Source: a virus | Strand: one strand, 5' to 3' | Length of the DNA: 38,869 bases | Virus record (IMG/VR): IMGVR_UViG_3300010373_000088 | Location: 1 to 38,869 of that record | Part shown: positions 28,568 to 37,185 of the stretch, piece after piece | How the letters are laid out: every line of letters starts with the position of its first letter | Position numbering within the stretch: the stretch's first letter is position 1 | Notes under the pieces: model-generated | Databases searched by the model: none | What the model was told of the DNA's origin: nothing | The model's input: only the letters and a program-made list of their open reading frames with translations | Position numbers and translations under genes: made by a program

Positions 28568-30472
28568 ATGAAAGTTGGATTACTTATTTGCACTTTTAAC
28601 AGGCCAGAATACCTGAAACAATGCCTTTGGAGCCTTGAAAGGGCTGATTTAAGCATGGTTAATGAGCTAATGATAGTTGACGACCATAGCACTAATCAGG
28701 AAACAATACAGCTAATCAAGTCATTCAACTTTAAAAACAGCCATCAAAATTTATTTATCTCCGAAGAAAATAAAGGAATTAAACATAGCCTGCTGACCGG
28801 GTATGAATACTTGTTTCAAAAAAACGACATTGTTATAAATATTGATAGTGATGCAATAGTAAGGGCTGATTTTGTGGAGCGATTAATTGAAAACAAACCT
28901 CTTGGCGATATACTAACCGGTTTTCACTGCACCACAAAAAACGCAAATGGCACAGAGAGGCATAAGATTTTAGAAGATGTAGGGCATCTTTATTTAAAGC
29001 AGTCTGTAGGCGGAATTAATTTTTGCATTGACAAAGTGGCTTATGAATCCTTCGTTAAACCAGCCCTATTAAAACCGGGCAATTGGGATCACAATGCATG
29101 TATAAACGCTAAAGGCGCTTATTGCCTGAAAGAAAGTGTTATTCAGCATATCGGTTTTGATAGCTCTATGAACCACAACGAAGCGCCGGACGTTGCAGAT
29201 GATTTTTATTACTGGAATTTGTCTAACGTTACATTAATTGGTGCTGATAGTGATTTCGTCAGGCTTAGAAAAGCAGCCGATATTTGTACTAAGTGGATAA
29301 AGTTTGGCCATATAAAACTATTTCACGCCAACATAAGCAGCAAGACGCAATACAGCGAATTTTGTATAAGGGAATTTTATAAATGGGTATCAACGTCACA
29401 CATGCTTATTTGCCAGCATGACGGCTTTGTAAACAACTGGCAAGCATGGGATAATAGTTGGCTTCAGTATGATTATATCGGCGCACCCTGGCATTATAAC
29501 GATGGCATGGCAGTTGGTAACGGTGGCTTTTCGCTGCGTTCAAAACGGTTAATGGAAATCGTGGCAACCGACCCTAATATTACGATACTACACCCAGAAG
29601 ATCACCACATTTGCCGGACATACAGGCCGTATCTTGAAAGGCAGTACGGGATAAAATTTGCACCGGTTGAAGTGGCCGAAAAATTCAGTTTCGAGGGATA
29701 TCTACAGCCAACAAAAACACTATCAGATCAATTTGGCGTACATGGAGCCAACCCGCGCAAAACGCCAGCCCCCGTAATTAAGACCGAACAACTGATATTC
29801 AATCAATTTCGCGGATTGGGTGACATCCTGTTTTTAGTGCCCCTTTGCCGCGCATTAATGCAAGAAGGTAATTCTGTTTTGTGGCCCATCGTTGCCGAGT
29901 ACATGAGCATAGCAAAGCATTTCCCAGATATCAATTTTGTACCAAAGGAAGCGTTGAATTTACCGTATGAGAGTCGGGGTATATTTCAAACGCCACGCGG
30001 AAAATTATTACCATACCGCTTTGCAATGGAGATCATGGGGCGAAGCATGCGCGACTGCATGCGCTCAAAGTATGAGATATACGGGCATAGCATAGATATG
30101 TGGCGCAGCTTAACGTTTAAGCGGTTTGATGCCAAAGAGCGCGAGTTAATGAAGATTTTAAACATCGACAAACCGTATCAGATTGTTAACCGGTGTTTTG
30201 GCGAGGCATCACGAAGCATGACGATAACCCCGCAGCTTAACCCCGATTTACAAGTTATTGAAATGACAACCATTAACGGGTTTAGCTTAATTGATTGGTG
30301 TTCTGTTATTGAGAACGCAAGCGAGATACACACGGCCAACACATCGTTATTATACTTGCTGGAGATACTCGATCTGAAAATGCCGATACATTTTTACAAA
30401 CGCGGCCTTTGGGGTGAAGCGGCTTATGAACACACGGATTATTTATATACGAAACCATATATTTTACATTAA
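28568..30472 (+). CDS. Three-part glycosyltransferase: GT2, DUF5672, GT9-like
   Basis: 634 aa with three recognisable parts. Residues 1-245 are a GT2 domain (VGLLICTFNRPEYLKQCLWS, DDHST, then the DxD-like NIDSD at 91-95). Residues about 245-395 match DUF5672 (HMLICQHDGFVNNWQAWDNS, then YDYIGAPWHY, VGNGGFSLRSKRL and HPEDHHICR). Residues about 405-634 resemble a GT9 heptosyltransferase-type GT-B domain (FRGLGDILFLVPLCRALMQE, then SVIENASEIHTANTSLLYLL). The third match is the weakest. The order implies stepwise transfer of sugars by one protein; with gmhA next to it, heptose is a plausible substrate. Its TAA overlaps the next ATG (30470-30474). Confidence 0.8.
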   Translation: MKVGLLICTFNRPEYLKQCLWSLERADLSMVNELMIVDDHSTNQETIQLIKSFNFKNSHQNLFISEENKGIKHSLLTGYEYLFQKNDIVINIDSDAIVRADFVERLIENKPLGDILTGFHCTTKNANGTERHKILEDVGHLYLKQSVGGINFCIDKVAYESFVKPALLKPGNWDHNACINAKGAYCLKESVIQHIGFDSSMNHNEAPDVADDFYYWNLSNVTLIGADSDFVRLRKAADICTKWIKFGHIKLFHANISSKTQYSEFCIREFYKWVSTSHMLICQHDGFVNNWQAWDNSWLQYDYIGAPWHYNDGMAVGNGGFSLRSKRLMEIVATDPNITILHPEDHHICRTYRPYLERQYGIKFAPVEVAEKFSFEGYLQPTKTLSDQFGVHGANPRKTPAPVIKTEQLIFNQFRGLGDILFLVPLCRALMQEGNSVLWPIVAEYMSIAKHFPDINFVPKEALNLPYESRGIFQTPRGKLLPYRFAMEIMGRSMRDCMRSKYEIYGHSIDMWRSLTFKRFDAKERELMKILNIDKPYQIVNRCFGEASRSMTITPQLNPDLQVIEMTTINGFSLIDWCSVIENASEIHTANTSLLYLLEILDLKMPIHFYKRGLWGEAAYEHTDYLYTKPYILH

Positions 30473-31035
30473 TGCAAGATTTAAAAGCACCCAAAGACCG
30501 GGACTTATTTTTTTCATTCCAGGTTGACCAAAAGACAATATCCGATTTATCTAAGGAAATAGTAGCGATCAATAAAGATGATGATTATTTGGAGCAGATT
30601 TACAAAGCGAGTTCGTTTAAATATTTACGAAGTCCAATTTTGGTTTATATAGATAGCTATGGTGGAAACGTTTATCAGTGTTTTGGCTTAATATCATTAA
30701 TAGAAAATTCAAAAACGCCAGTACATACAATAGTTACTGGATGCGCAATAAGCTGTGGTTTTTTAATACTTATTGCCGGACATAAGAGGTTTGCTCATAA
30801 ACACTCTACTATGCTTTACCATCAAGTTAGTAATGGCGTTCAGTCTGGTAAATTCATGGATATGGCCCAGGATTTAAAAGAGGTAGAGAGGCTACAGCGG
30901 AAAATAGAAGATTTAGTTTTAGAGAAAACAAAAATCGGCAAAAAGGCATTAAAAAAATCCCTTAAACAAAAAACTGATTGGTTTATTGAACCAAAAGCGG
31001 CAAAAGAATTAGGCGTTATTGATGAGATTATATAA
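30472..31035 (+). CDS. ClpP-like (S14/S49-type) serine protease
   Basis: 187 aa. The ClpP-fold blocks are present: LVYIDSYGGNVYQCFGLISL (57-76) with the oxyanion Gly-Gly, the nucleophile Ser94 in GCAISCGFLIL, His117 in MLYHQVS and the likely Asp169 before WFIEPKAAKELGVID. ClpP-like proteins serve as prohead proteases in many phages, but a U35-type prohead protease already exists here. It is coupled to both flanking glycosyltransferase genes by TAATG overlaps, so its partner is presumably in the island. Confidence 0.85.
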   Translation: MQDLKAPKDRDLFFSFQVDQKTISDLSKEIVAINKDDDYLEQIYKASSFKYLRSPILVYIDSYGGNVYQCFGLISLIENSKTPVHTIVTGCAISCGFLILIAGHKRFAHKHSTMLYHQVSNGVQSGKFMDMAQDLKEVERLQRKIEDLVLEKTKIGKKALKKSLKQKTDWFIEPKAAKELGVIDEII

Positions 31036-31991
31036 TGAAAATTCTAATCTGCCCCTTTAATTTCCATCACCAACCCATTGCAGGCGGCGAGATATACCTA
31101 TCAAGGCTGATCGATCACCTGGTATCGAAAGGGCATGAGATACGCATTATAACGGGCCATACCGAACATTATAAATATAAAGGAATAGATTGTTATAGTC
31201 AGGGCGAAATGAAAGATTTGTGGTTAGGCAACAACGACCATTTCCAATGGTGCGATTTTGTCCTAACCCACCTTATCGGAACGGCCTACGGATTTAACAA
31301 AGCCACGCAGCACAAAAAGCCACTCGTATTTATTGCCCATAATAACGCCACAAGTTACCCGGTGAAAAATTGCAAGCAAGAGGATTGCCACATTATTTAT
31401 AACTCATACCAACTGCGCGATGATCTGCAAAAAACAGTAGGGCAATTTAATAGCGTTGTGCTGCATCCGATCATTCCCGAATTTCAAAAACCAAACGGGG
31501 ATAGCATCACTTTGGTTAACTGCAATTTTAATAAAGGCGGTCATATTTTAATTGAATTAGCGAAGCAATCACCGCATGTAAAATTTATTGGTGTTTTAGG
31601 TGGTTACGGCGATCAGGTAACCGCAGATTTGCCCAATTTAACCTACTTTGAAAATGGTACGGACATGACTGAAGTTTATGCCAAAACAAAGGTTTTAATC
31701 GTGCCGTCAGAGTTTGAAAGTTATTCGCAATGTGCTGCCGAAGCAATGACTTGCGGTATACCGGTAATCGCCCATCCGACCAATGGATTAAAGGAAAATC
31801 TATCCTACGCAGGTATTTTTATTTCACGTTCTGAAATAGAAAATTATGCCAATAAAATATTATCTTTACTTAACAATAAAAGTGCTTATAATGCTCAATC
31901 TGAATTGTCCTTAAAGCGGGCAAAAAGTATTCAGGAAATGAGCCAAAATGAGTTGGGTAATTTTGATAAATGGTTATCGAAAATAAGTTAA
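31035..31991 (+). CDS. GT4-family glycosyltransferase
   Basis: 318 aa GT-B-fold enzyme. The N-terminus MKILICPFNFHHQPIAGGEI and GGEIYLSRLIDHLVSKGHEI are the GT4 start. The C-terminal domain has PSEFESYSQCAAEAMTCGIP (224-243) with the E(x7)E motif (Glu228 and Glu236), and the nucleotide-sugar contact region before it. It transfers a sugar from an NDP-sugar with retention. It closes the island, with 12 nt before the connector gene. Confidence 0.92.
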   Translation: MKILICPFNFHHQPIAGGEIYLSRLIDHLVSKGHEIRIITGHTEHYKYKGIDCYSQGEMKDLWLGNNDHFQWCDFVLTHLIGTAYGFNKATQHKKPLVFIAHNNATSYPVKNCKQEDCHIIYNSYQLRDDLQKTVGQFNSVVLHPIIPEFQKPNGDSITLVNCNFNKGGHILIELAKQSPHVKFIGVLGGYGDQVTADLPNLTYFENGTDMTEVYAKTKVLIVPSEFESYSQCAAEAMTCGIPVIAHPTNGLKENLSYAGIFISRSEIENYANKILSLLNNKSAYNAQSELSLKRAKSIQEMSQNELGNFDKWLSKIS

Positions 31992-32003
31992 TAATTCCGT
32001 AAA

Positions 32004-32561
32004 ATGGGGCCATTAAATGTATTAAGTCTTGCTGATGCAAAAGCCTATTTAAAAGTAGATTTTGCAGACGATGACGCTTTAATAACATCGCTAATTAGTA
32101 CGGCGGTTGCACAGGTTGAAAAGATAACCGAATATCGGCTTTACCAACGTGTCGAAAATCCGATCTATACATCTAAGTTTTGTTATACAGCCTTTCAATA
32201 TCCGTTAAACAGCGCATCCGTTGTAGCGCAGGATAGTTCGGACACAAACGTATATACGGTGCAATTAAAGTATGAAACATTGCGCACCGAATTGTTTTGG
32301 GGTAACGGCTTTGGATATATTAATGCTTATGAGCAATTTTATTCCAACGATTTTTACAATATTAAGGGTTGCAATGTTACCTATCTTTTAACGCTTAATG
32401 TTGGCTATGCCGACCCCACGCAAATACCGCAGGACTTAATCACGGCGGTACAACAAACCATTGTTTTCTTATATGAAAATAGGGATTTGACGAAATTAAC
32501 CCTACCGGATAATATTATGCTTTTACTCGCGCCGTACAAACGCTTTAACTATGTACTATGA
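32004..32561 (+). CDS. Head-tail connector protein (HK97 gp6-like)
   Basis: 185 aa. LSLADAKAYLKVDFADDDALITSLISTAVAQVEKIT is the start block of HK97 gp6-like adaptors: an N-terminal helix, the DxxD step and a helix lining the ring (I keep the quoted part shorter here: LSLADAKAYLKVDFADDD then LISTAVAQVEKI). The middle holds extra strands (VYTVQLKYETLRTELFWGNG) and the C-terminal helix PQDLITAVQQTIVFLYENRD is typical. It forms the first ring below the portal. It overlaps the next gene by 4 nt. Confidence 0.9.
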   Translation: MGPLNVLSLADAKAYLKVDFADDDALITSLISTAVAQVEKITEYRLYQRVENPIYTSKFCYTAFQYPLNSASVVAQDSSDTNVYTVQLKYETLRTELFWGNGFGYINAYEQFYSNDFYNIKGCNVTYLLTLNVGYADPTQIPQDLITAVQQTIVFLYENRDLTKLTLPDNIMLLLAPYKRFNYVL

Positions 32562-32974
32562 ACCCCGGACAATTCAACAGGCGCATAAAGTTTTATCAAA
32601 TCACCTCGACCGAAAGTCAATATGGTGGTAGTACACCTGTTATAACTAATCTACTAACTACGTGGGGTAGTTTAAAGCCGTTTAAGCAATACAATCAAAA
32701 TACTTTATCTGGCGATGCTACGCCATTGCTTGGCGATATCACCTGTATCATACGTTACCGCGATAGCTTTGCACCGGCTGAAAATATGTTATTTCGTGAT
32801 GTTTCAGATCCCGCTAACCCAGGGCCGCTTTATTCAATAAAAGCCATTTCCTCATATTTCCCAGGTACTAAGCTATCCTTTGAAAATAACCAGGAAACGG
32901 TTTACCAGAGTAAATTATTTGTTTTCATGGTGGGTGTTAAACAGGATAATTCATACTTAAACCTTGTATCATAA
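32558..32974 (+). CDS. Head closure / head-tail adaptor (SPP1 gp16-like)
   Basis: 138 aa. The opening NPGQFNRRIKFYQITSTESQ followed by ITNLLTTWGSLKPF is the PF05521 pattern (phage head-tail joining protein): strand, then a W-containing strand, ending in a barrel. It stoppers the portal channel after packaging and binds the tail. It follows the gp6-like connector and precedes the gp10-like protein, with a one-base overlap at 32974. Confidence 0.88.
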   Translation: MNPGQFNRRIKFYQITSTESQYGGSTPVITNLLTTWGSLKPFKQYNQNTLSGDATPLLGDITCIIRYRDSFAPAENMLFRDVSDPANPGPLYSIKAISSYFPGTKLSFENNQETVYQSKLFVFMVGVKQDNSYLNLVS

Positions 32975-33561
32975 TGGGTGTTACTATACAGGTTAGCGGT
33001 TTAGATGCGATGTTGAGCAAGTTAAATAAACTCGCTAACGACAATGGCAGAACAGCGCGGGTTATTACCGAGGCAACCTCTGATAATATTATCACCGAGG
33101 CCAAACAATCGGCACCGGCAGATTTAGGCAAGATCCGGCAAAACCTGAATTGGGTAAACAATGGGGACGGTACTAATATTTTAATAAACCTTTTTTGCAA
33201 CGCACCGGAGGCGATATACCAAGAGTTTGGCACCGGGCCAATGGTTGATGTACCCGAACAATTTGCGGATGTGGCAGCGACAGGGCAAAACAGCGGCACA
33301 GGTACGTGGGCTGACTTTATCGCCGCCTTAACCGATTGGATCGCCAGGCATGGGTTGTTAAACACATATAGCATCGATACAAAAAGAGTTTCACATAAAG
33401 CGAGTAAAGATGATAACGAGCAATTGGCGTGGGTAATAGCAAGAAAGATATTGCGCGACGGCTTAAAACCGCAGCCCTTTTTATATCCGGCGATCATTAA
33501 TAACATGCCAAAATACATGGAGAAATTGAATATAGCTTATAAAAGTTTATTAACGTCATGA
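32974..33561 (+). CDS. HK97 gp10-like neck/tail-completion protein
   Basis: 195 aa. The pattern VSGLDAMLSKLNKLAND, then AKQSAPADLGKIRQNLNW and QEFGTGPMVDVPE matches HK97 gp10-type tail-completion proteins; the PFLYPAIINNMPKYMEKL end is also typical. An additional stretch (about 105-165) makes it longer than the usual 140 aa. It lies in the standard order between head closure and tail terminator, overlapping the next gene by 4 nt. Confidence 0.88.
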   Translation: MGVTIQVSGLDAMLSKLNKLANDNGRTARVITEATSDNIITEAKQSAPADLGKIRQNLNWVNNGDGTNILINLFCNAPEAIYQEFGTGPMVDVPEQFADVAATGQNSGTGTWADFIAALTDWIARHGLLNTYSIDTKRVSHKASKDDNEQLAWVIARKILRDGLKPQPFLYPAIINNMPKYMEKLNIAYKSLLTS

Positions 33562-33989
33562 GCCTTAAAAATCCAAACAAATATATTCGTAAAACCTATC
33601 TCACATTATTGGCCGGGATAGGCGTTCCTATTTATGATAAAAGGTTGCCAAACGACAAGGGCATTCCAAAGACTTATGTGCTAATACAAAACCAAACAAA
33701 GACCGAAGTTAACCGGACAAAATGTGATAAGATGTGGAATATAATAACGGCAATAGATATCTATACACGGGCTAATCGTGGCTATGCCGATTCCGCAATA
33801 GTTGATGACATCGAAGAACAGATAACCAACATACTTTCGCCGGGCGTAAATACCGATATTTCATTTGATAATTTCATCACATATAACACCATTGTTTTGC
33901 AGCCGGTAGACGCTCCGATGGACACACCAATGGAAACAATTTTACACCGCGTTTTGCGCATTCAACATATCATCGGCGCAAGTGCATAA
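33558..33989 (+). CDS. Tail terminator / completion protein (DUF3168-like)
   Basis: 143 aa. RKTYLTLLAGIGVPIYDKRL, then KTYVLIQNQTKTEVNRT and WNIITAIDIYTRANRGY match the helix-sheet layout of DUF3168/gpU-type tail terminators that cap the tail tube at the head end. The C-terminus MDTPMETILHRVLRIQHII is typical. The family call rests on position plus pattern. It is the last gene before a candidate promoter and the tail tube gene. Confidence 0.75.
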   Translation: MSLKNPNKYIRKTYLTLLAGIGVPIYDKRLPNDKGIPKTYVLIQNQTKTEVNRTKCDKMWNIITAIDIYTRANRGYADSAIVDDIEEQITNILSPGVNTDISFDNFITYNTIVLQPVDAPMDTPMETILHRVLRIQHIIGASA

Positions 33990-33995
33990 TTTTAT

Positions 33996-34024
33996 TTTGA
34001 TATTAAAAAAATTCGTTATATTTA
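33996..34024 (+). promoter_or_regulatory. Candidate promoter for the tail genes
   Basis: TTTG (33996-33999), 17 nt, TATATTTA (34017-34024), 16 nt before the ATG at 34041. The last base of the -7 element and the short spacer differ from consensus, but the major tail protein needs high expression. Confidence 0.4.
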
Positions 34025-34040
34025 CTAAAAAAACAACATC

Positions 34041-34475
34041 ATGGATTTAATTAAAGTACGTGGCAAAGACATTATAATTACTGTAAATGGAATGGCCATT
34101 GGTTGTGATGAAACTTGCGATATTGAGGTTAGTTCATCGATGATAACCACCACTACCAAATGTTCAAAAGACAGCAATGGTAATATATGGGAAGAAGTTG
34201 TTCCAAACATCAATTCCGTTAAGTTTACAGGCAACGGTATCGTGCCGTTTTCGACATCTGCGGGTTATGATGAAAATTCATTTCAGCAGTTGGCAAGCGC
34301 ACAGTTTCGCCAGTTAAAATGCTATGTTACCTGGGGTATCGCCGGTACAAACTTATTTTACGGTATGGATGGTTATTTAACCACCAACAAAGCTACTGGC
34401 CCGTATAACGACGTGTCTAAATACAACTACGCAATACAGGGAACCGGCCCAATAACTACAGCCGCTATTTCTTAA
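34041..34475 (+). CDS. Major tail tube protein
   Basis: 144 aa. KVRGKDIIITVNGMAIGCDE at the start is the entry strand of TP901-1-type major tail proteins; SSSMITTTTKCSKDSNG and the C-terminal YNDVSKYNYAIQGTGPI are consistent. Hundreds of copies form the tail tube. It precedes the tail chaperone by 3 nt, the expected neighbour. Confidence 0.9.
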   Translation: MDLIKVRGKDIIITVNGMAIGCDETCDIEVSSSMITTTTKCSKDSNGNIWEEVVPNINSVKFTGNGIVPFSTSAGYDENSFQQLASAQFRQLKCYVTWGIAGTNLFYGMDGYLTTNKATGPYNDVSKYNYAIQGTGPITTAAIS

Positions 34476-34478
34476 TTT

Positions 34479-34883
34479 ATGCACGGTATTTCAGTAGTAG
34501 AATTAGGGGGCGAAAAGCGCACACTTGCATTTAATATGCATTGTATGATGTTTCTTTCTCAAACCCTAAAATGCAATCCTGACGAAATTGACAAAAAGAT
34601 TAATCAAGCCTGCGCGGTAACGCCGACACGCGGTTTAACCATTATTGTTTATTGCGGACTAATGGGCCACCTTGAAGCCGAAGCGATATATGACCACGAT
34701 ATTACCTTAAAGCAAGTTTCTACATGGATCGGCAACGCTGATTTTAACTCTTTCAAATCCGTATGGGATGCCTTTAGCGATGTGATGGGAATACCAAAAG
34801 CATCGCAAGAGCAGATCGACGAATACGTAAAGCGGCAGGAAGAAAAAAGCGAAGTAAAAAAAAAGCAGATACCAGTACATTAA
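34479..34883 (+). CDS. Tail assembly chaperone, short (G-type) product
   Basis: 134 aa. It sits between tail tube and tape measure, where the tail assembly chaperone belongs. LGGEKRTLAFNMHCMMFLSQ and the helical second half fit the G-type chaperone domain. The C-terminus is Lys-rich and carries a slippery A AAA AAG at 34859-34865, at which a -1 frameshift would yield a 246-aa fusion (see the 34865-35218 entry). In frame 0 translation ends at 34883 after VKKKQIPVH. Confidence 0.9.
   Translation: MHGISVVELGGEKRTLAFNMHCMMFLSQTLKCNPDEIDKKINQACAVTPTRGLTIIVYCGLMGHLEAEAIYDHDITLKQVSTWIGNADFNSFKSVWDAFSDVMGIPKASQEQIDEYVKRQEEKSEVKKKQIPVH
34859..34865 (+). other. Programmed -1 frameshift slippery site
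   Basis: A AAA AAG in frame 0 (codons AAA 34860-34862, AAG 34863-34865), inside a run of nine A (34856-34864). This is the heptamer used by E. coli dnaX and by many phage G/GT chaperones. The -1 frame has no stop upstream of the following gene and no ATG near its start, so only frameshifting can express it. Confidence 0.85.
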
Positions 34884-35218
34884 CCTGGAATGATATTTAC
34901 GAAAACGCAGTAATAAATATCGGCATTCATCCCAAAGAATTTTATTCACTTACCCCTTATCAATACCGTTGTTTAATCCACCGGTATTATATTCAGCATG
35001 CGCGTGAATGGGCGCAAACCCGGTACATTTCTTATACGCTTTATTGTATAAATACCACAAATGATAAGCCGCGCCCTACGCTTCAGGAGTATATGCCGTT
35101 ATTGATCGATACGACCGAAAAAGCCGAAGAGGTTCCAGAAATTAGCGAAGAAAAAATAGCCGAATTGCGGCAAGTTGCGGAGCAACGTTTAGCGGTTATT
35201 CAAAGTCTAAAAAAATGA
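34865..35218 (+). CDS. Tail assembly chaperone, frameshifted extension (T-type part)
   Basis: This 117-codon frame begins after the slippery site, with no start codon of its own, and stops at 35216-35218. It codes for TLTWNDIYENAVINIGIHPK, an aromatic helix-rich SLTPYQYRCLIHRYYIQHAR block and an acidic C-terminus; this resembles the T-part of G/GT chaperones that binds the tape measure. Fused to the 34479 frame it gives a 246-aa GT-type protein. It ends 32 nt before the tape measure gene, the standard spot. An annotation without frameshift would miss it. Confidence 0.85.
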   Translation, partial: ADTSTLTWNDIYENAVINIGIHPKEFYSLTPYQYRCLIHRYYIQHAREWAQTRYISYTLYCINTTNDKPRPTLQEYMPLLIDTTEKAEEVPEISEEKIAELRQVAEQRLAVIQSLKK

Positions 35219-35250
35219 TAAAATTTAACTAAATTTACTCTCATAAGATA

Positions 35251-37185
35251 ATGGCAGATTTACAATATACCATCGGCGCGGATGCGAGCAACTTTAATGC
35301 GAACGTAAAAGGGCTTGCACAAACAGCCAGCGATGCAAGTAATCAGGTATCGGCATCATTGGCAGCAGCCAGTCAATCGGTTGACAACTTAGGGGGCCGT
35401 GCGCAATCCGCATCGATGCAATTTATTCAAATGCGGTCGGGGTTGTCTGCCATGCGGGATGGTACATTAGCTTTTGCAGTAGGCGGTCAAAGAGCCGATA
35501 TGATGCTAATGGCAATGGGACACCATATCACAAGCCTTGTAAACGAAACGGGGTCACTTAGGGGCGCATTGGCATCTATGACATCATCAATGATGGGTGT
35601 GGGTGGTGCAATACTGGCGGTAACAATACTGTTTGAAATATTCCAAAAAACATCTAAAAAATCCAAAGAGGCTACCGAGGATTATATTTCTACTTTGGAT
35701 AGCGTGCGCCAGGCAACATTAAAGGGAAAGCAGGACGGCCAAAGTGAAATCATACGATTAGGGGAACTTTACAGGGCCACACAGGATCACAAGTTGTCTT
35801 TAATTGAGCGGAATTTAGCCTACGATGAACTTGCGCGTAAATACCCGCAGTTCTTTACCAATGCAGACCGGGAAAAAACATTATTGGGTGAAAATGCGAC
35901 CGCTTATAATAAATTAGCTACTGCGATTATGCAAGCAGCTATGGCAAAGGCTTACGAGGCTAAAATCGGCGAAAACTCAAACAGGATATTCGAGGATCAA
36001 CAAAAGGGAACCGATTTATTAACAGAACAAGTTCGTTTACAAAAAGAGGTTGCACAAGCAAAAAAGAACATAGGCGAAAGCAATAAGTATGCAGGGGGTA
36101 ACGGCGCTGCAAGTAATACGTTTGATCCCGCAGTTTTAGCGCGCGCAACAAGCGAACTGGAAAAAAACAAACAGGCCGTTAGGGATTTAAATACAGATAT
36201 CGGTAAACTTAACGATGCCAATTCAAAAATGGCAACATTGGCTGAAAATGCCGAAAAAGGGGCTGGGTTTAAAACAGCCCCGGAAGATAGTAAAGGCATC
36301 CCCAAAATTAAAGCAGCAAAGAATTTATTAGTTGAACTGGAGGAACAACTACGCAAACTCCAGTCCGAAGAAGATAACGCAATTGTAAAAGGCCACGTTC
36401 CTGACTTTTGGAATCCCACCATTGTAGAAAAACAAATCCAACAGATACAGGCTAAGATCGATAAGATTAAAGAGCTTAATTCCGAGATCGGCAAGGTGCC
36501 GGAAAATAAAACAACCGAACACTCAGCGCAACATGTAATGGATGCACCAGCGACCGCTGGAGAAGATAATTTCGGTGGACATGATAGTATTGTCGACGGC
36601 ATGAAAAAGCAGGCCCAGGCGCTTGCTGATCTTATTACATTTAGGGCGAAGTCGGCTAAATCACAGAAAGAATATAACGCCGAACTGAAAGAAGAAAAGG
36701 CTATTGGGCAGGATTTAATGAAAACCTTTGGCGTTGGATTGGAAAATGCGTTTCAATCGGCTTTAAATGGCACACAGAGCTTTATAGCTGCCATGAAATC
36801 GTTTTTAGTGCAATTGATAGAGAAATTAGTTGCTGCCGCAGCCGCTGCGTTGGCGTTAAGTTTAATATTGGGTATAGCCACTGGGGGTGCGTCAACAATT
36901 GGATCTTCGTTAGGTATGAGTTCATCATTTAGCAGTTTGTTTACATCAATGGCCGGAATGGGTAAACACGCCGATGGCGGTATATTTACACAACCCCATG
37001 TCGGGATGTTCGGCGAAGCGGGCCCTGAAGCAATCGTAACGCCAAAGCACTTACAAGAGTTTGCCGGTGTTAGCGGCAATAACGGTGGTGGATATAAGGA
37101 TGGGCAGATCGTTGGTGTATTGCGCGGTCAGGATATTCTATTGCAACATACGAGGGCTAAAAAAATGAATGGTAGGATTTCTTAA
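35251..37185 (+). CDS. Tape measure protein
   Basis: 644 aa, sets tail length. The N-terminus DLQYTIGADASNFNANVKGL is a common TMP opening; long helical, Gln/Lys/Ala-rich stretches follow (about 140-450) and hydrophobic segments occur near 115-130 and 525-550 (LVAAAAAALALSLILGIATG). The C-terminal ADGGIFTQPHVGMFGEAGPE is a TMP hallmark. The short length implies a short tail, about 90 nm by the usual 1.5 Angstrom per residue rule. Its stop overlaps that of the convergent DUF4468 gene. Confidence 0.95.
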   Translation: MADLQYTIGADASNFNANVKGLAQTASDASNQVSASLAAASQSVDNLGGRAQSASMQFIQMRSGLSAMRDGTLAFAVGGQRADMMLMAMGHHITSLVNETGSLRGALASMTSSMMGVGGAILAVTILFEIFQKTSKKSKEATEDYISTLDSVRQATLKGKQDGQSEIIRLGELYRATQDHKLSLIERNLAYDELARKYPQFFTNADREKTLLGENATAYNKLATAIMQAAMAKAYEAKIGENSNRIFEDQQKGTDLLTEQVRLQKEVAQAKKNIGESNKYAGGNGAASNTFDPAVLARATSELEKNKQAVRDLNTDIGKLNDANSKMATLAENAEKGAGFKTAPEDSKGIPKIKAAKNLLVELEEQLRKLQSEEDNAIVKGHVPDFWNPTIVEKQIQQIQAKIDKIKELNSEIGKVPENKTTEHSAQHVMDAPATAGEDNFGGHDSIVDGMKKQAQALADLITFRAKSAKSQKEYNAELKEEKAIGQDLMKTFGVGLENAFQSALNGTQSFIAAMKSFLVQLIEKLVAAAAAALALSLILGIATGGASTIGSSLGMSSSFSSLFTSMAGMGKHADGGIFTQPHVGMFGEAGPEAIVTPKHLQEFAGVSGNNGGGYKDGQIVGVLRGQDILLQHTRAKKMNGRIS

